Both the position numbers and the translations under genes were made by a program. The notes beneath the pieces were generated by a model. That model saw nothing but the letters and a program-made list of their open reading frames with translations. It was not told the origin of the DNA and searched no databases. A stretch of 64,000 bases of DNA, taken from contig LJUY01000001.1 of assembly GCA_001304015.1 (NCBI GenBank), forward strand, positions 62,001 through 126,000, written 5' to 3'. Positions 1 through 9,893 of the stretch are shown one piece after another (the stretch's first letter is position 1; each line of letters starts with the position of its first letter). The stretch comes from a candidate division Zixibacteria bacterium SM23_81. GTDB taxonomy: Bacteria; SM23-81.

Positions 1-2
1 AC

Positions 3-755
3 TTGGTGATCATCGCTGGGAGGCCCTCTATGGGTAAAACCGCCTTGGCCCTTAATATTGCGCGTAATGCCTCCGTGGAGCATAAAAAGCCCGTTGCCAT
101 TTTCAGCTTGGAAATGGCAGGATACCAGCTGGCTCAGAGGATGTTGTGCAGTGAGGCTCGCGTGGACGCTCATCACGTGCGAAAGGGCACCCTTCCCGAC
201 CAAGATTGGTCCAAATTGAGCATCTGTGTGGGCGAATTGGCTGAGGCTCCCGTCTATATCGACGATTCGCCTGGATTGGGGGTCTTGGAAATTCGGGCCA
301 AAGCTCGTCGGCTGCTGGCTGAGAAGAAAATAGAGATGGTGGTCATAGATTATCTCCAATTGATGCACGGACCTAAAGGGGCAGAGAGTCGTCAACAGGA
401 AATTTCCATGATATCCCGATCGTTAAAAAGCCTGGCTAAAGAACTCCAGGTACCAGTACTAGCCCTTTCCCAGCTCTCAAGAGCCGTATTAACCCGGGGG
501 GGTGATCGGCGTCCCCAGCTTTCTGATTTGAGAGAATCTGGCGCCTTGGAGCAAGATGCTGACGTGGTCCTGTTCATCTATCGAGGCGAGTTGTATGATC
601 GCGATAATGAAGACCTGAAAGGTAAGGCGGAGATTATCATCGGCAAGCAGCGCAACGGCCCCATAGGGACGGTCAATCTGACCTTCAACAACCGATATAC
701 CCGTTTTGACGAGCCGGCTTTTGTGGAGGAACAGCCAATTATCGGAGAGGTCTGA
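3..755 (+). CDS. dnaB: Replicative DNA helicase DnaB, C-terminal part (5' end outside window)
   Basis: Walker [68 protein letters not shown]. Confidence 0.96.
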   Translation: MVIIAGRPSMGKTALALNIARNASVEHKKPVAIFSLEMAGYQLAQRMLCSEARVDAHHVRKGTLPDQDWSKLSICVGELAEAPVYIDDSPGLGVLEIRAKARRLLAEKKIEMVVIDYLQLMHGPKGAESRQQEISMISRSLKSLAKELQVPVLALSQLSRAVLTRGGDRRPQLSDLRESGALEQDADVVLFIYRGELYDRDNEDLKGKAEIIIGKQRNGPIGTVNLTFNNRYTRFDEPAFVEEQPIIGEV

Positions 756-1525
756 TGGCCAACCCGTTGGCCTTCATCGGTCGGAAATCCATCTCCTTCG
801 TCGAGCAGGTCGGCGGCGTGATCTTTCTCTTGGGGCGAATTTTCAAAAGCTTACCTAAGCTCTTTGGCAATTTCGGTCTGACTGTTGAGCAGATGTCGCA
901 GATGGGAGTGAGCTCTCTTCCTCTCGTTCTCCTGACCTCTGTCTTTACGGGAGCCGTCTCATCCGTTCAGGCAGCCTACCAGTTTCAGGACTTCGTTCCC
1001 ATGCGATATCTGGGTACCGCCGTGGGCAAGGCGGTGGTGATCGAGCTGGGTCCCGTTCTCACCGCCTTGGTTGTGGCAGGCCGAGTGGGGACTTCCATAG
1101 CCGCTGAGTTGGGGACCATGAAGGTCACCGAGCAAATCGATGCCCTAGAGACTTTAGCCATCGATCCGGTTCCTTTTCTGGTAACCCCGCGCTTCATCGC
1201 CGGATTAACGATGCTCCCCATTTTGACGATCATGGCCGATTTCGTGGCAATTATGGGCGGCTATACAGTCGCCCTTCTCTTTCTTGATGTCAGCTCGCAC
1301 ACTTTTTTGAGTGGCTTGAAGATGTTTTTTCACTTTCGGGATGTCATCGCCGGGCTGTTCAAGGCCTTCATCTTCGGAGGCATCATCGCCACCATTGGGT
1401 GCTATCAGGGATTTCAAACCAGGGGAGGCGCCAAAGGTGTGGGGCAATCCACCACCAGGGCTGTGGTGATTTCCTCGGTTCTGATCCTCATTGGAGACTA
1501 CTTCATCGCCTCACTGCTGTTCTAA
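755..1525 (+). CDS. mlaE: MlaE/YrbE-type ABC transporter permease
   Basis: ELGPVLTALVVAGRVGTSIAAELGTMKVTEQIDALETLAIDPVPFLVTPR motif typical of MlaE; overlaps dnaB stop. Confidence 0.93.
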   Translation: MANPLAFIGRKSISFVEQVGGVIFLLGRIFKSLPKLFGNFGLTVEQMSQMGVSSLPLVLLTSVFTGAVSSVQAAYQFQDFVPMRYLGTAVGKAVVIELGPVLTALVVAGRVGTSIAAELGTMKVTEQIDALETLAIDPVPFLVTPRFIAGLTMLPILTIMADFVAIMGGYTVALLFLDVSSHTFLSGLKMFFHFRDVIAGLFKAFIFGGIIATIGCYQGFQTRGGAKGVGQSTTRAVVISSVLILIGDYFIASLLF

Positions 1526-1552
1526 TTAAGCGAGGCACATCTTAGGGATGTC

Positions 1553-2299
1553 ATGATCCAGATCGTTGATCTGCACAAAAAATTCGGCGATAATCATGTG
1601 TTGCGAGGCGTTAACCTTACTTTCGAGCGATGCGAAACGACTGTTATCATTGGCAGAAGTGGATGTGGAAAAAGCGTTTTAGTGAAACACCTCATAGGGC
1701 TTCTTAAGCCGAATCAAGGCAAGATCATCGTAGACGGGGAGGATATCACGAACTACCGGGGAGCGAAGCTCTTCCGGCTGAGGAGAAAGTTCGGCATGCT
1801 CTTTCAAGGATCGGCGCTTTTGGACTCTATGACCGTTGGGGAGAACGTCGGCCTGGGACTGCGGCACCATACTGCCCTTGGCGAGGAAGCCATTCAAGAA
1901 CGGGTCAAATCTCGTCTTGCTCTGGTGGGCCTGTCGGGCTTGGAGTCTCTGTACCCAGCTGAGCTCTCCGGCGGCATGAAGAAGCGAGTTGGTTTGGCCC
2001 GAGCCATGGCTCTGGATCCCCAGTACGTGATCTTTGACGAGCCCACTACGGGCCTCGATCCCATCATGGCTGATGTGATCAACGAGCTCATCATCCGGCT
2101 TCAAAAGGAACTCTGCATCACCTCCATAGCCGTCACACACGATATGGTCAGCGCCACGAAGATCGCCGATCGTATTGCCATGCTCCACGAGGGCCGGATC
2201 ATCTTCGACGGTACCCCTGAACAGATACGCCAGTCCAAAGATCCGATCGTTCAACAGTTCATACAAGGCAGCGCATCGGGGCCCATTAAGCCCGTGTAG
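1553..2299 (+). CDS. mlaF: MlaF-type ABC transporter ATPase
   Basis: Walker A GRSGCGKSVLVKHLIGL, signature LSGGMKKRVGLARAMALDPQYVIFDEPTTGLDP. Confidence 0.93.
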   Translation: MIQIVDLHKKFGDNHVLRGVNLTFERCETTVIIGRSGCGKSVLVKHLIGLLKPNQGKIIVDGEDITNYRGAKLFRLRRKFGMLFQGSALLDSMTVGENVGLGLRHHTALGEEAIQERVKSRLALVGLSGLESLYPAELSGGMKKRVGLARAMALDPQYVIFDEPTTGLDPIMADVINELIIRLQKELCITSIAVTHDMVSATKIADRIAMLHEGRIIFDGTPEQIRQSKDPIVQQFIQGSASGPIKPV

Positions 2300-2313
2300 G
2301 TGGAGCCAAAGGG

Positions 2314-3678
2314 ATGGCCACAGGAAAATCCAGGTACATCTGTCAGTCTTGCGGATATATGACCCCTAAGTGGTTGGGTAAATGTCCTGATTGTGGACAA
2401 TGGAACAGCCTCATGGAGGAGCAGCTGGAATCCCCCGGGTCAAAGAAGAGGGCCGGGGAAAAGGCCGCAGCTCCGATCCCCATCACCCAAGTAAAATCCG
2501 AGAGTCAGAGCCGATTCCCCACTGGAATCGGGGAATTCGACCGCATACTCGGGGGTGGAGTGGTTCCGGGATCCCTGGTTCTGGTGGGAGGAGACCCGGG
2601 CATCGGAAAATCCACCCTATTGCTTCAGGTGGCCTCCAAACTCAGCTCGCATCACAAAGAGATACTCTACGTTTCCGGGGAAGAATCCGCCGCCCAAACC
2701 AAGCAACGGGCCGAGAGGTTGGGAACGCTGTCCCAAAAGCTTCTGGTGTTCACCGAGGTGGACTTGGAAAAAATCCTGGATTATGTGGAGGTCACGAATC
2801 CCCCGGTGACCATCGTGGATTCCATTCAGACTGTTTATCACCCAGAACTGAATGGAGCCCCGGGCAGTGTTAGCCAGATACGTGAGTGCACTGACCGATT
2901 TATGCGCCTGGCCAAGTCGCGAAACGTAGCCTTCTTTCTCATCGGTCATGTGACCAAATCAGGAGCCATAGCCGGTCCCAGGCTCCTGGAACATATTGTG
3001 GACACCGTTCTCTACTTCGAAGGCGATCGTCATCATGCCTTCCGTATATTGCGAGCGGTAAAAAACAGATTTGGTCCCACCAACGAGATCGGTGTTTTCG
3101 AGATGAGCCCTCGAGGATTGGCAGAGGTCTCCAATCCTTCCAAGATCTTCCTTGCTCAGAGAGGGGAAAGGCTGGCTGGCTCCGTGGTTGTGGGCAGCCT
3201 GGAGGGCACACGCCCACTGTTGGTGGAGCTACAGGCCCTGGTCAGTCGAAGCAATTACAGCATGCCCCAGAGAGTCGTCACAGGCGTTGAATATGGGCGC
3301 CTGGTGATGCTTCTGGCCGTGCTGGAGAAGAAGTATGGGATGCGCTTGGGAACTCAGGACGTCTTCGTCAACGCCGTCGGCGGCATTAAGGTGGATGAAC
3401 CGGCTGCCGATTTGGGCATCGTCGCGGCCATCGCATCCAGTTATCGCGACAAACCAGCGAATCCGGATACTGTTGTTATCGGAGAAGTGGGATTGGGAGG
3501 TGAGGTTAGGGCAGTAAGCCAACCGGAGAAAAGGATCAAGGAAGCCCAAAAACTTGGCTTCAAACGCTGCCTGATATCCGCTGGAAACCTATCGAGCCTG
3601 GCCAAGAAGGTCTCTCTCGAGATCGTTGGGGTGAAAACCGTTCAGCAAGCGCTGGAGAGTCTATTGGAAGCTACCTAG
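2314..3678 (+). CDS. radA: DNA repair protein RadA
   Basis: N-terminal C4 zinc finger CQSCGYMTPKWLGKCPDCGQWNS, Walker A GGDPGIGKSTLLLQ, KNRFG motif, Lon-like C-terminus. Confidence 0.97.
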   Translation: MATGKSRYICQSCGYMTPKWLGKCPDCGQWNSLMEEQLESPGSKKRAGEKAAAPIPITQVKSESQSRFPTGIGEFDRILGGGVVPGSLVLVGGDPGIGKSTLLLQVASKLSSHHKEILYVSGEESAAQTKQRAERLGTLSQKLLVFTEVDLEKILDYVEVTNPPVTIVDSIQTVYHPELNGAPGSVSQIRECTDRFMRLAKSRNVAFFLIGHVTKSGAIAGPRLLEHIVDTVLYFEGDRHHAFRILRAVKNRFGPTNEIGVFEMSPRGLAEVSNPSKIFLAQRGERLAGSVVVGSLEGTRPLLVELQALVSRSNYSMPQRVVTGVEYGRLVMLLAVLEKKYGMRLGTQDVFVNAVGGIKVDEPAADLGIVAAIASSYRDKPANPDTVVIGEVGLGGEVRAVSQPEKRIKEAQKLGFKRCLISAGNLSSLAKKVSLEIVGVKTVQQALESLLEAT

Positions 3679-4269
3679 GTGAGGGTACATTTGGCCAAGA
3701 AATTACTGGACTCGTCCACGATGCTCGTGCCCGTTCCGGCAGCCCTGATTAGTTGTCAGAAGCCGGGTGGAAGGCCTAACATCATCACCATCGCCTGGAT
3801 CGGGGTAGCCTGTTCTCGGCCGCCCATGCTGGCTTTGGGCATTCGTCCGGGGCGTTTCTCTCACGCGCTGATTCGGCAGGCAGGAGAACTGGTGGTCAAT
3901 ATTCCCCGGCGAGATCTGCTGGATAAAGTAGACTGGTGTGGATTGGTCTCGGGACGAGATAAGGACAAATTCCAGGAAACGGGTTTGACCGCCATTCCCG
4001 GCCAGAAGGTGACAGCACCTCTCATCCGGGAATGTCCCTTGAATATGGAATGCCAGCTTCGTCATGTAATTCCCCTGGGAAGCCATGACCTCTTCTTGGT
4101 CGAGGTAGTGGCCCTTTGGGCCGATGATGATATTCTCGACGAGAACAATCAGGTGAACGTGGCTCATATGGATCCCCTGGCATACTGCGCAGGTGTTTAT
4201 GAATATTGGGGACTGTCTCGACGCCTGGGAAGATTTGGGATTGGGAAAAAGCTCTCTGCGCAACGGTGA
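3679..4269 (+). CDS. Flavin reductase-like (FMN-binding split barrel) protein
   Basis: Family-like RPNIITIAWIGVACSRPPMLALGIRPGRFSHALI; GTG start abutting radA stop. Confidence 0.8.
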   Translation: MRVHLAKKLLDSSTMLVPVPAALISCQKPGGRPNIITIAWIGVACSRPPMLALGIRPGRFSHALIRQAGELVVNIPRRDLLDKVDWCGLVSGRDKDKFQETGLTAIPGQKVTAPLIRECPLNMECQLRHVIPLGSHDLFLVEVVALWADDDILDENNQVNVAHMDPLAYCAGVYEYWGLSRRLGRFGIGKKLSAQR

Positions 4270-4295
4270 GGGAACAAGTCTGAGAGAGGAGGGAC

Positions 4296-5435
4296 ATGGC
4301 TTTTTCATTCCGCCTGCTGGCTCAAGACAAAAGTACCTCTGCTCGTGCAGCGGTGATGATCACCAGCCACGGGGAGGTGCAAACGCCGGCCTTCATGCCC
4401 GTGGGAACCCAGGGGACGGTGAAAACCCTCTCACCCCGGGAACTGGGGGAGGTAGGCGCCCAGATCATACTCAGCAACTCCTATCACCTTTACCTCCGAC
4501 CCGGGCCGGAAGTGATCGAGCAAGCGGGTGGGCTGCATCGCTTTATCGGCTGGGACAAACCCATCCTCACTGATAGCGGAGGTTACCAGGTCTTCAGTCT
4601 AGCCGATTTAAACATGGTCGGCGAGGAGGGCGTGACCTTTCAGTCACATCTAGATGGGTCTCGCCACCTGTTCACTCCAGAAAAGATAATGGAGATACAG
4701 CATGCTCTAGGAGCCGACATCATCATGTGTCTCGATGAGTGTACGGCTTACCCTTGCACCCATCAGGAAGCGCAAACCTCAGCGGAGCGCACTTTTCGAT
4801 GGGCCTCCAAGAGCAAAGAGGCCCACAACCGCCTGAGCGCCGTCCGGGATCAAGACCAGTGCCTTTTCGGGATCGTCCAGGGAAGCACCTATCCCGATCT
4901 TCGAGAAAGGAGCGCTAAAGCTCTGGTTGAGCTGGATTTTCAGGGCTATGCCGTGGGAGGGCTCTCTGTGGGAGAGCCGAAGTTGGCCATGTATGAAATG
5001 ATAGACGCCACCATCCCGCATCTACCGGTTGAAAAACCTCGATATCTCATGGGAGTGGGCATGCCGGAGGACTTGGTGGATGCCGTCTCGCGGGGGGTAG
5101 ATCTGTTCGACTGCGTTATTCCCACCCGTAATGCCAGAAATGGATCTGTGTTTACTCACCAAGGGCAGTTGGTCGTCAAAAATGCTGAGTATGCAAGGGA
5201 TTTTACACCCATCGATTCCTCCTGCCAATGCTACACCTGCCGTCATTTCAGTCGGGCCTACCTGCGCCATCTGTTCCAGGCCGGCGAGATCCTGGCTCCT
5301 CGTTTAGCCACCCTGCACAGCGTTTACTTCTTTATGAGTTTAATGAGGGATATGCGCAGGGCCATCGTGGAAGGCCGATTTGATGTGTGGAGAAGGGATT
5401 TTCTCAAGGTATATAAAAACAACTCCAAAAATTAG
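4296..5435 (+). CDS. tgt: tRNA-guanine transglycosylase
   Basis: PVGTQGTVKTLSPRELGEVGAQIILSNSYHLYLRPG, DSGGYQVFSL, zinc site CQCYTCRHFSRAYLRHLF. Confidence 0.97.
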   Translation: MAFSFRLLAQDKSTSARAAVMITSHGEVQTPAFMPVGTQGTVKTLSPRELGEVGAQIILSNSYHLYLRPGPEVIEQAGGLHRFIGWDKPILTDSGGYQVFSLADLNMVGEEGVTFQSHLDGSRHLFTPEKIMEIQHALGADIIMCLDECTAYPCTHQEAQTSAERTFRWASKSKEAHNRLSAVRDQDQCLFGIVQGSTYPDLRERSAKALVELDFQGYAVGGLSVGEPKLAMYEMIDATIPHLPVEKPRYLMGVGMPEDLVDAVSRGVDLFDCVIPTRNARNGSVFTHQGQLVVKNAEYARDFTPIDSSCQCYTCRHFSRAYLRHLFQAGEILAPRLATLHSVYFFMSLMRDMRRAIVEGRFDVWRRDFLKVYKNNSKN

Positions 5436-5482
5436 GGCACTTTGTGAAAAGTCTGGGCGGGTCCTTTAACCGGAGGTGAACC

Positions 5483-5800
5483 TTGAATAACTTGGTCTTA
5501 GCCATGAGTTCGTCTGGTGGTGGCGGTGGTGGTGGAGCCTTAGGTTTTCTCCCATTTGTGCTGATGTTTGTGATTCTTTACCTTCTTTTAATCCGGCCTC
5601 AGCAGAAAAAGCACCGAGAGCACCAGCAGATGCTTCAGACCTTGAAAAAGGGCGACCAGGTCGTCACCACGGGAGGCCTTTACGCAAAGGTTTTGAATAT
5701 CAAGGAAAAGGAGAACATCGTGGTTCTACGGCTGGCAGAGAATGTTAAGGTGGAGATACAAAAGGGAGCCATCGCCGCAAAAATCGCCAAAAGCGAGTGA
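5483..5800 (+). CDS. yajC: Preprotein translocase subunit YajC
   Basis: Single TM, YLLLIRPQQKKHREHQQMLQTLKKGDQVVTTGGLYAKV. Confidence 0.95.
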   Translation: MNNLVLAMSSSGGGGGGGALGFLPFVLMFVILYLLLIRPQQKKHREHQQMLQTLKKGDQVVTTGGLYAKVLNIKEKENIVVLRLAENVKVEIQKGAIAAKIAKSE

Positions 5801-5804
5801 ACAG

Positions 5805-6737
5805 ATGCGTATTGTTTTTATGGGCACGCCCGAATTCGCGCTGCCCAGCTTAGAGAAATTGTTGGCCAGTGACCACGATGTCCTGGCTGTGGTCACCCGA
5901 CCCGATCGTCCTAGAGGGCGTGGCCTACGAGAGGCATCGCCTCCTATCAAGGTTCTGGCAGAGGGGCATGGGCTACCTGTATTACAGCCCGAGAAGCTTC
6001 GAGAAGAGTCCTTCGTCCGCAAGCTTTCTGAGTTGAAAGCAGACCTACTCGTGGTTGTCGCTTTCCGCATATTGCCCCGGGAAGTATACACCATGCCTCC
6101 CAAGGGCACCATCGATCTCCATCCATCCCTTCTGCCGAAATATCGAGGCGCCGCGCCGATCCACTGGGCCATCATCAACGGGGAACGCCAAACGGGCGTC
6201 ACCGTTTTTTACATCGGCGAGAAAGTAGATGCCGGCGATACCATCCTGCAGCGGACAGTTCCCATTGGGCCGGACGAAACTGCCGGAGAGTTGAGCCAGA
6301 GATTGGCCGACATAGGCGCCCAGGTCCTTCTAGAGGTGGTGGATGCCATAGATCTGGGTCAGGTCTCAGGAACGGTCCAGTCTGAAGGGGAGCCCTCGCC
6401 AGCGCCGAAGCTCAAAAGAGAGGATGGCCGCATCGATTGGACCAAGTCGGCCTCTCAGCTGAAGGACCTGATCAGGGGGCTCAATCCCTGGCCTGGGGCC
6501 TTTACCACCTATGGGGGGCAGATACTTAAGATTCATAGGGCTCTTGTGGTGGACCAATCTGATCAAGGAGCTAGGCCGGGTCAGGTGCTCAGGGCCGATC
6601 CCCGCCAGGGAATCTTGGTGAACACCGGAAAGGCGCAGCTCTATCTCCAAGAGGTTCAACTGGAGGGGAGAAAACGGATGAGCTCGGCGGAATTTCTGAG
6701 GGGCTTTCATCTCAAAGAGGGCGATCTCTTCGCTTGA
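5805..6737 (+). CDS. fmt: Methionyl-tRNA formyltransferase
   Basis: MRIVFMGTPEFALPSLEKLL, DLHPSLLPKYRGAAPIHWAIINGERQTGVT; start moved to ATG 5805. Confidence 0.97.
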   Translation: MRIVFMGTPEFALPSLEKLLASDHDVLAVVTRPDRPRGRGLREASPPIKVLAEGHGLPVLQPEKLREESFVRKLSELKADLLVVVAFRILPREVYTMPPKGTIDLHPSLLPKYRGAAPIHWAIINGERQTGVTVFYIGEKVDAGDTILQRTVPIGPDETAGELSQRLADIGAQVLLEVVDAIDLGQVSGTVQSEGEPSPAPKLKREDGRIDWTKSASQLKDLIRGLNPWPGAFTTYGGQILKIHRALVVDQSDQGARPGQVLRADPRQGILVNTGKAQLYLQEVQLEGRKRMSSAEFLRGFHLKEGDLFA

Positions 6738-6749
6738 GGAAGCAAGCAG

Positions 6750-7610
6750 ATGAAGGGCAAAGGCATATTCCTGGGTCTATCAGCCATCAGCTTATTTGTG
6801 CTCGTGTTTATGGCCATTTTTTTATGGTATCTTGTGGCCCCTCGGCTGGCCCAGATACACATAGGATTTCCTCTTCTGGTGGGTTTTGCCATGGCTCTGT
6901 TTGCTCTGCTGGTCTCCTTAGGCCTGGTCCTCATTCTCGTCTCCACGGCTACTGAAAGAAACCTCTTGTTTCCCGGCGAATATCAGCTGACGGTGAAAGT
7001 GCTGTTTCCCATCGCCGTGGCCGTGGGGAAAATGCTGGGCATCTCCAAGGATACCGTCAAAAGGTCGTTTATCCAGGTCAATAACGGTCTGGTCCGGTCT
7101 TTGAGAGGAAAGATCGACAGTCGTCGCGTGCTTCTTCTTTTGCCTCATTGTCTTCAGAATTACACCTGCATCTATAAGATCACAGCCACCATGGAGAACT
7201 GCCGTCGGTGTGGTCAATGCGTGGTGGGTGATTTGGCCAAGCTGGCCGAAAAGTACGGTGTGGTCGTGTCTATGGCAACAGGTGGTACTCTGGCTCGCAG
7301 GGTTATCGTGGAGACAAAACCCACGGCCATCGTGGGGGTGGCCTGCGAGACGGATCTGACCAGTGGCATTCAGGATGCCTATCCCATCCCGGTCTTGGGC
7401 GTGTTAAACCGGCGTCCTTACGGACCTTGTCGCAATACCACAGTGGACTTGATGAGGGTGGAGGAGGCCCTGCGCTTTTTCCACAATTCCAGGCCGCTCC
7501 GCGCTCACAAAGAAGAGTATCGCTCAGAAGTGCATAAAAGCTCAGCACAACATGAAGGGGATGAATCAGGGTTAGAAGAAAACCGTGAGTTTAATAAAGG
7601 TCAGGATTAG
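6750..7610 (+). CDS. DUF116 family membrane protein
   Basis: N-terminal TMs; LLLLPHCLQNYTCIYKITATMENCRRCGQCVVGDL and AVGVACETDLTSGI-like region; fmt-DUF116-rsmB neighbourhood. Confidence 0.85.
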   Translation: MKGKGIFLGLSAISLFVLVFMAIFLWYLVAPRLAQIHIGFPLLVGFAMALFALLVSLGLVLILVSTATERNLLFPGEYQLTVKVLFPIAVAVGKMLGISKDTVKRSFIQVNNGLVRSLRGKIDSRRVLLLLPHCLQNYTCIYKITATMENCRRCGQCVVGDLAKLAEKYGVVVSMATGGTLARRVIVETKPTAIVGVACETDLTSGIQDAYPIPVLGVLNRRPYGPCRNTTVDLMRVEEALRFFHNSRPLRAHKEEYRSEVHKSSAQHEGDESGLEENREFNKGQD

Positions 7611-7791
7611 AAAAAGAAGCCAATGGAGAGGAGATCATTGCTTCCCGAACTGGCAGAAAATTTGGCAGGAGGAGGATTAAATCCCTTTGCACAGGTGGTG
7701 ATTGGGAAAAACGCAGTAATTGGAAAGAGTATCGCCGATTTGACGCACCCTCTCTGTTGTTCTGGTGCGGCAAGGGTCTGAGGTGGGGGAG

Positions 7792-9150
7792 ATGACCGCC
7801 CGAGAGACGGCTCTACGTGTCTTGCATCGACTGGATGAAAGTGATCTGTTTGCCGATTGGGCCTTGGATTCTGCCCTGAGAAGATCCCATCTTCAACGGC
7901 GAGACAGAGCTCTGGTGACAGAACTGGTCAACGGCGTGCTGCGCTGGCGCAAATATCTTGATGGCGTTCTGGATTATCTTCTCAAGGGAACAAGGACTGC
8001 GGGTTTGACATCGTGGATCCGTAACATCCTGCGGATAGGCCTTTACCAAATCCTGTTCCTTGACAAAATCCCTCCGGCTGTTGCCACTCACGAATCCGTG
8101 TCCCTGGCGAAGAAGTTTGGCCACACAGGGACGGCTTCTCTGGTCAACGCTGTTCTGCGCAACGCTATCAAAGCTGGGCGGATCGAAACGTTCTATCCGC
8201 CTCTGGCAAAGGACCCCGTGGGACACATCGGAATGCGCTATTCCCATCCCGACTGGATGGTGAGGCGCTGGCTGGAGCGGTATGGCCAAGAGGATACTAT
8301 CGCTCTATGTCTGGCCAACAACCAGGTTCCCGGTGTTGTGGTGCGGGTGAATCCTTTGAAAACTACAGTGGATCGGTTGAAAGAGAACCTGCGCAGTGAA
8401 GGGTTAAAAGTCGATAACGGGAGCCTGGTGCCAGGTTATTTGCATCTCAAACGGGTTGGCGATATCCGCCGTCTGGAGGCATTTCGCCAGGGTTGGTTCC
8501 AGGTCCAGGACGAGAGCGCCGGCCTATCTTTGCTTCTGCTGGCTCCTGAACCGGGCGAAGTGATCCTGGACCTTTGCAGCGCGCCGGGAGGAAAGACGGC
8601 TCATATAGCGGGTTTAATGGGCGACCGGGGACTCATTCTGGCGGTGGACCGACATAAGAGACGACTCAAAGATCTTGTGGATAATTGCCATAGGTTGGGT
8701 ATTTCCTCAGCGCGTCCTCTTGTGGCGGACGGAAAAAACCTATGGGTTCAACCAGTGGATCGAGTGTTGGTCGATGCCCCTTGTTCGGGCCTGGGGGTGT
8801 TGGCCCGTCGTGTCGATCTTCGCTGGGGAAAAAAAGATGAGGACATCCCTCGCCTAGCGCAGCTTCAGCTTCAGCTTCTGATGACCGGTGCAAATGTGCT
8901 GAAACCAGGTGGGGTACTGGTCTACAGCACCTGCACAATTGAGGATCAGGAAAATGAAGAGGTGGTTGCCAGCCTTCTATTCCAACGTGACGATCTTCGG
9001 CTTGAGAGCGCCACTTCCTTTGTGCCCGCTGAGACTGTCACTGAAAAAGGGTTCGTGCGCACGTTTCCTCATCGAGACGGTCTCGATGGAACGTTCGCGG
9101 CTCGACTGAGAAAACTCAAGAGAGGATATTTTCCTTGGACCAAGTCGTGA
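7792..9150 (+). CDS. rsmB: 16S rRNA m5C967 methyltransferase RsmB
   Basis: NusB-like N-terminus plus VLDAPCSGLGVLARR, DLCSAPGGKTAHIAGLM, VYSTCTIEDQENEEVV; ATG 7792 follows GAGGTGGGGGAG. Confidence 0.94.
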   Translation: MTARETALRVLHRLDESDLFADWALDSALRRSHLQRRDRALVTELVNGVLRWRKYLDGVLDYLLKGTRTAGLTSWIRNILRIGLYQILFLDKIPPAVATHESVSLAKKFGHTGTASLVNAVLRNAIKAGRIETFYPPLAKDPVGHIGMRYSHPDWMVRRWLERYGQEDTIALCLANNQVPGVVVRVNPLKTTVDRLKENLRSEGLKVDNGSLVPGYLHLKRVGDIRRLEAFRQGWFQVQDESAGLSLLLLAPEPGEVILDLCSAPGGKTAHIAGLMGDRGLILAVDRHKRRLKDLVDNCHRLGISSARPLVADGKNLWVQPVDRVLVDAPCSGLGVLARRVDLRWGKKDEDIPRLAQLQLQLLMTGANVLKPGGVLVYSTCTIEDQENEEVVASLLFQRDDLRLESATSFVPAETVTEKGFVRTFPHRDGLDGTFAARLRKLKRGYFPWTKS

Positions 9151-9881
9151 GTATGCTGAAAAAGGGGTTCTTTGTGGTGGTCTTTTGGACCCTTCTGTCT
9201 ATTGGGATTGTTGTGGCGATAGATCGGGCGGTTATGCCGTGGCTGGTGCAACAAAACCAGCAGATCCAGGTGCCCGACGTGGTGGAGCTAAGCTTGTTCG
9301 AAGCCGATTCCATCCTGGTCCACGCAGGGCTGACCATGATCGAGGCAGCTCCGGAGTACGATCCGTTGGTCCCTCCTGGATTAATATTATCTCAAAATCC
9401 AGAGGGAGGTAGCTTCGTAAAAGGTAAGGGAAGGTGGGTCCGGGTAGTGGCCAGCAAGGGGAGGGAGAAGGTCACGGTGCCTAACCTGCAAGGGGTTTCC
9501 CTGCGTCAAGCTCAGCTACTTCTTCAGAGATCAAGACTGGTATTGGGGCACATCTCCTGGATGTATACAGAAGACTTTCCCGAAAGAGTGGTCATCTCCA
9601 GTGCTCCCGGATATAGGGCAGAGGTGTTTCAGGGAGAGACCATCGATCTTCTGGTCAGTCAGGGTTCTGTACCACCCACGGCCATCGTGCCTCATTTCGT
9701 GGGCCAGAGCCTAGAGGGAGCCATTCTGCTAGCTCGGGATGCCGGTTTGAAAATTGGAAAGATCACCTATCTACCAGACGAGGATCTCTTGCCAGAGACC
9801 GTTCTCGAGCAGTCGATAAAGGCGGGACAAGAGGTGAGCCGCGACGCGGTCATCGACGTAGTAGTCAGCACCATCGAGTGA
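9135..9881 (+). CDS. Single-TM PASTA-domain protein without kinase domain
   Basis: N-terminal TM then three PASTA-like segments (VPDVVELSLFEADSILVHAGL; VPNLQGVSLRQAQLLLQRSRL; VPHFVGQSLEGAILLARDAGL). Confidence 0.9.
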   Translation: MDQVVSMLKKGFFVVVFWTLLSIGIVVAIDRAVMPWLVQQNQQIQVPDVVELSLFEADSILVHAGLTMIEAAPEYDPLVPPGLILSQNPEGGSFVKGKGRWVRVVASKGREKVTVPNLQGVSLRQAQLLLQRSRLVLGHISWMYTEDFPERVVISSAPGYRAEVFQGETIDLLVSQGSVPPTAIVPHFVGQSLEGAILLARDAGLKIGKITYLPDEDLLPETVLEQSIKAGQEVSRDAVIDVVVSTIE

Positions 9882-9893
9882 AAGAGAGCACAT

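Noticed and set aside
5510-5540. Poly-glycine codon tract in yajC as phase-variable repeat
   Set aside because: Mixed ggt/ggc/gga triplets preserve frame; slippage would not cause frameshift, so phase variation is unlikely.
5483-6737. Missing secD/secF after yajC as a novel secretion arrangement
   Set aside because: Operon shuffling is common and the rest of the genome is not visible; absence here alone is not evidence.
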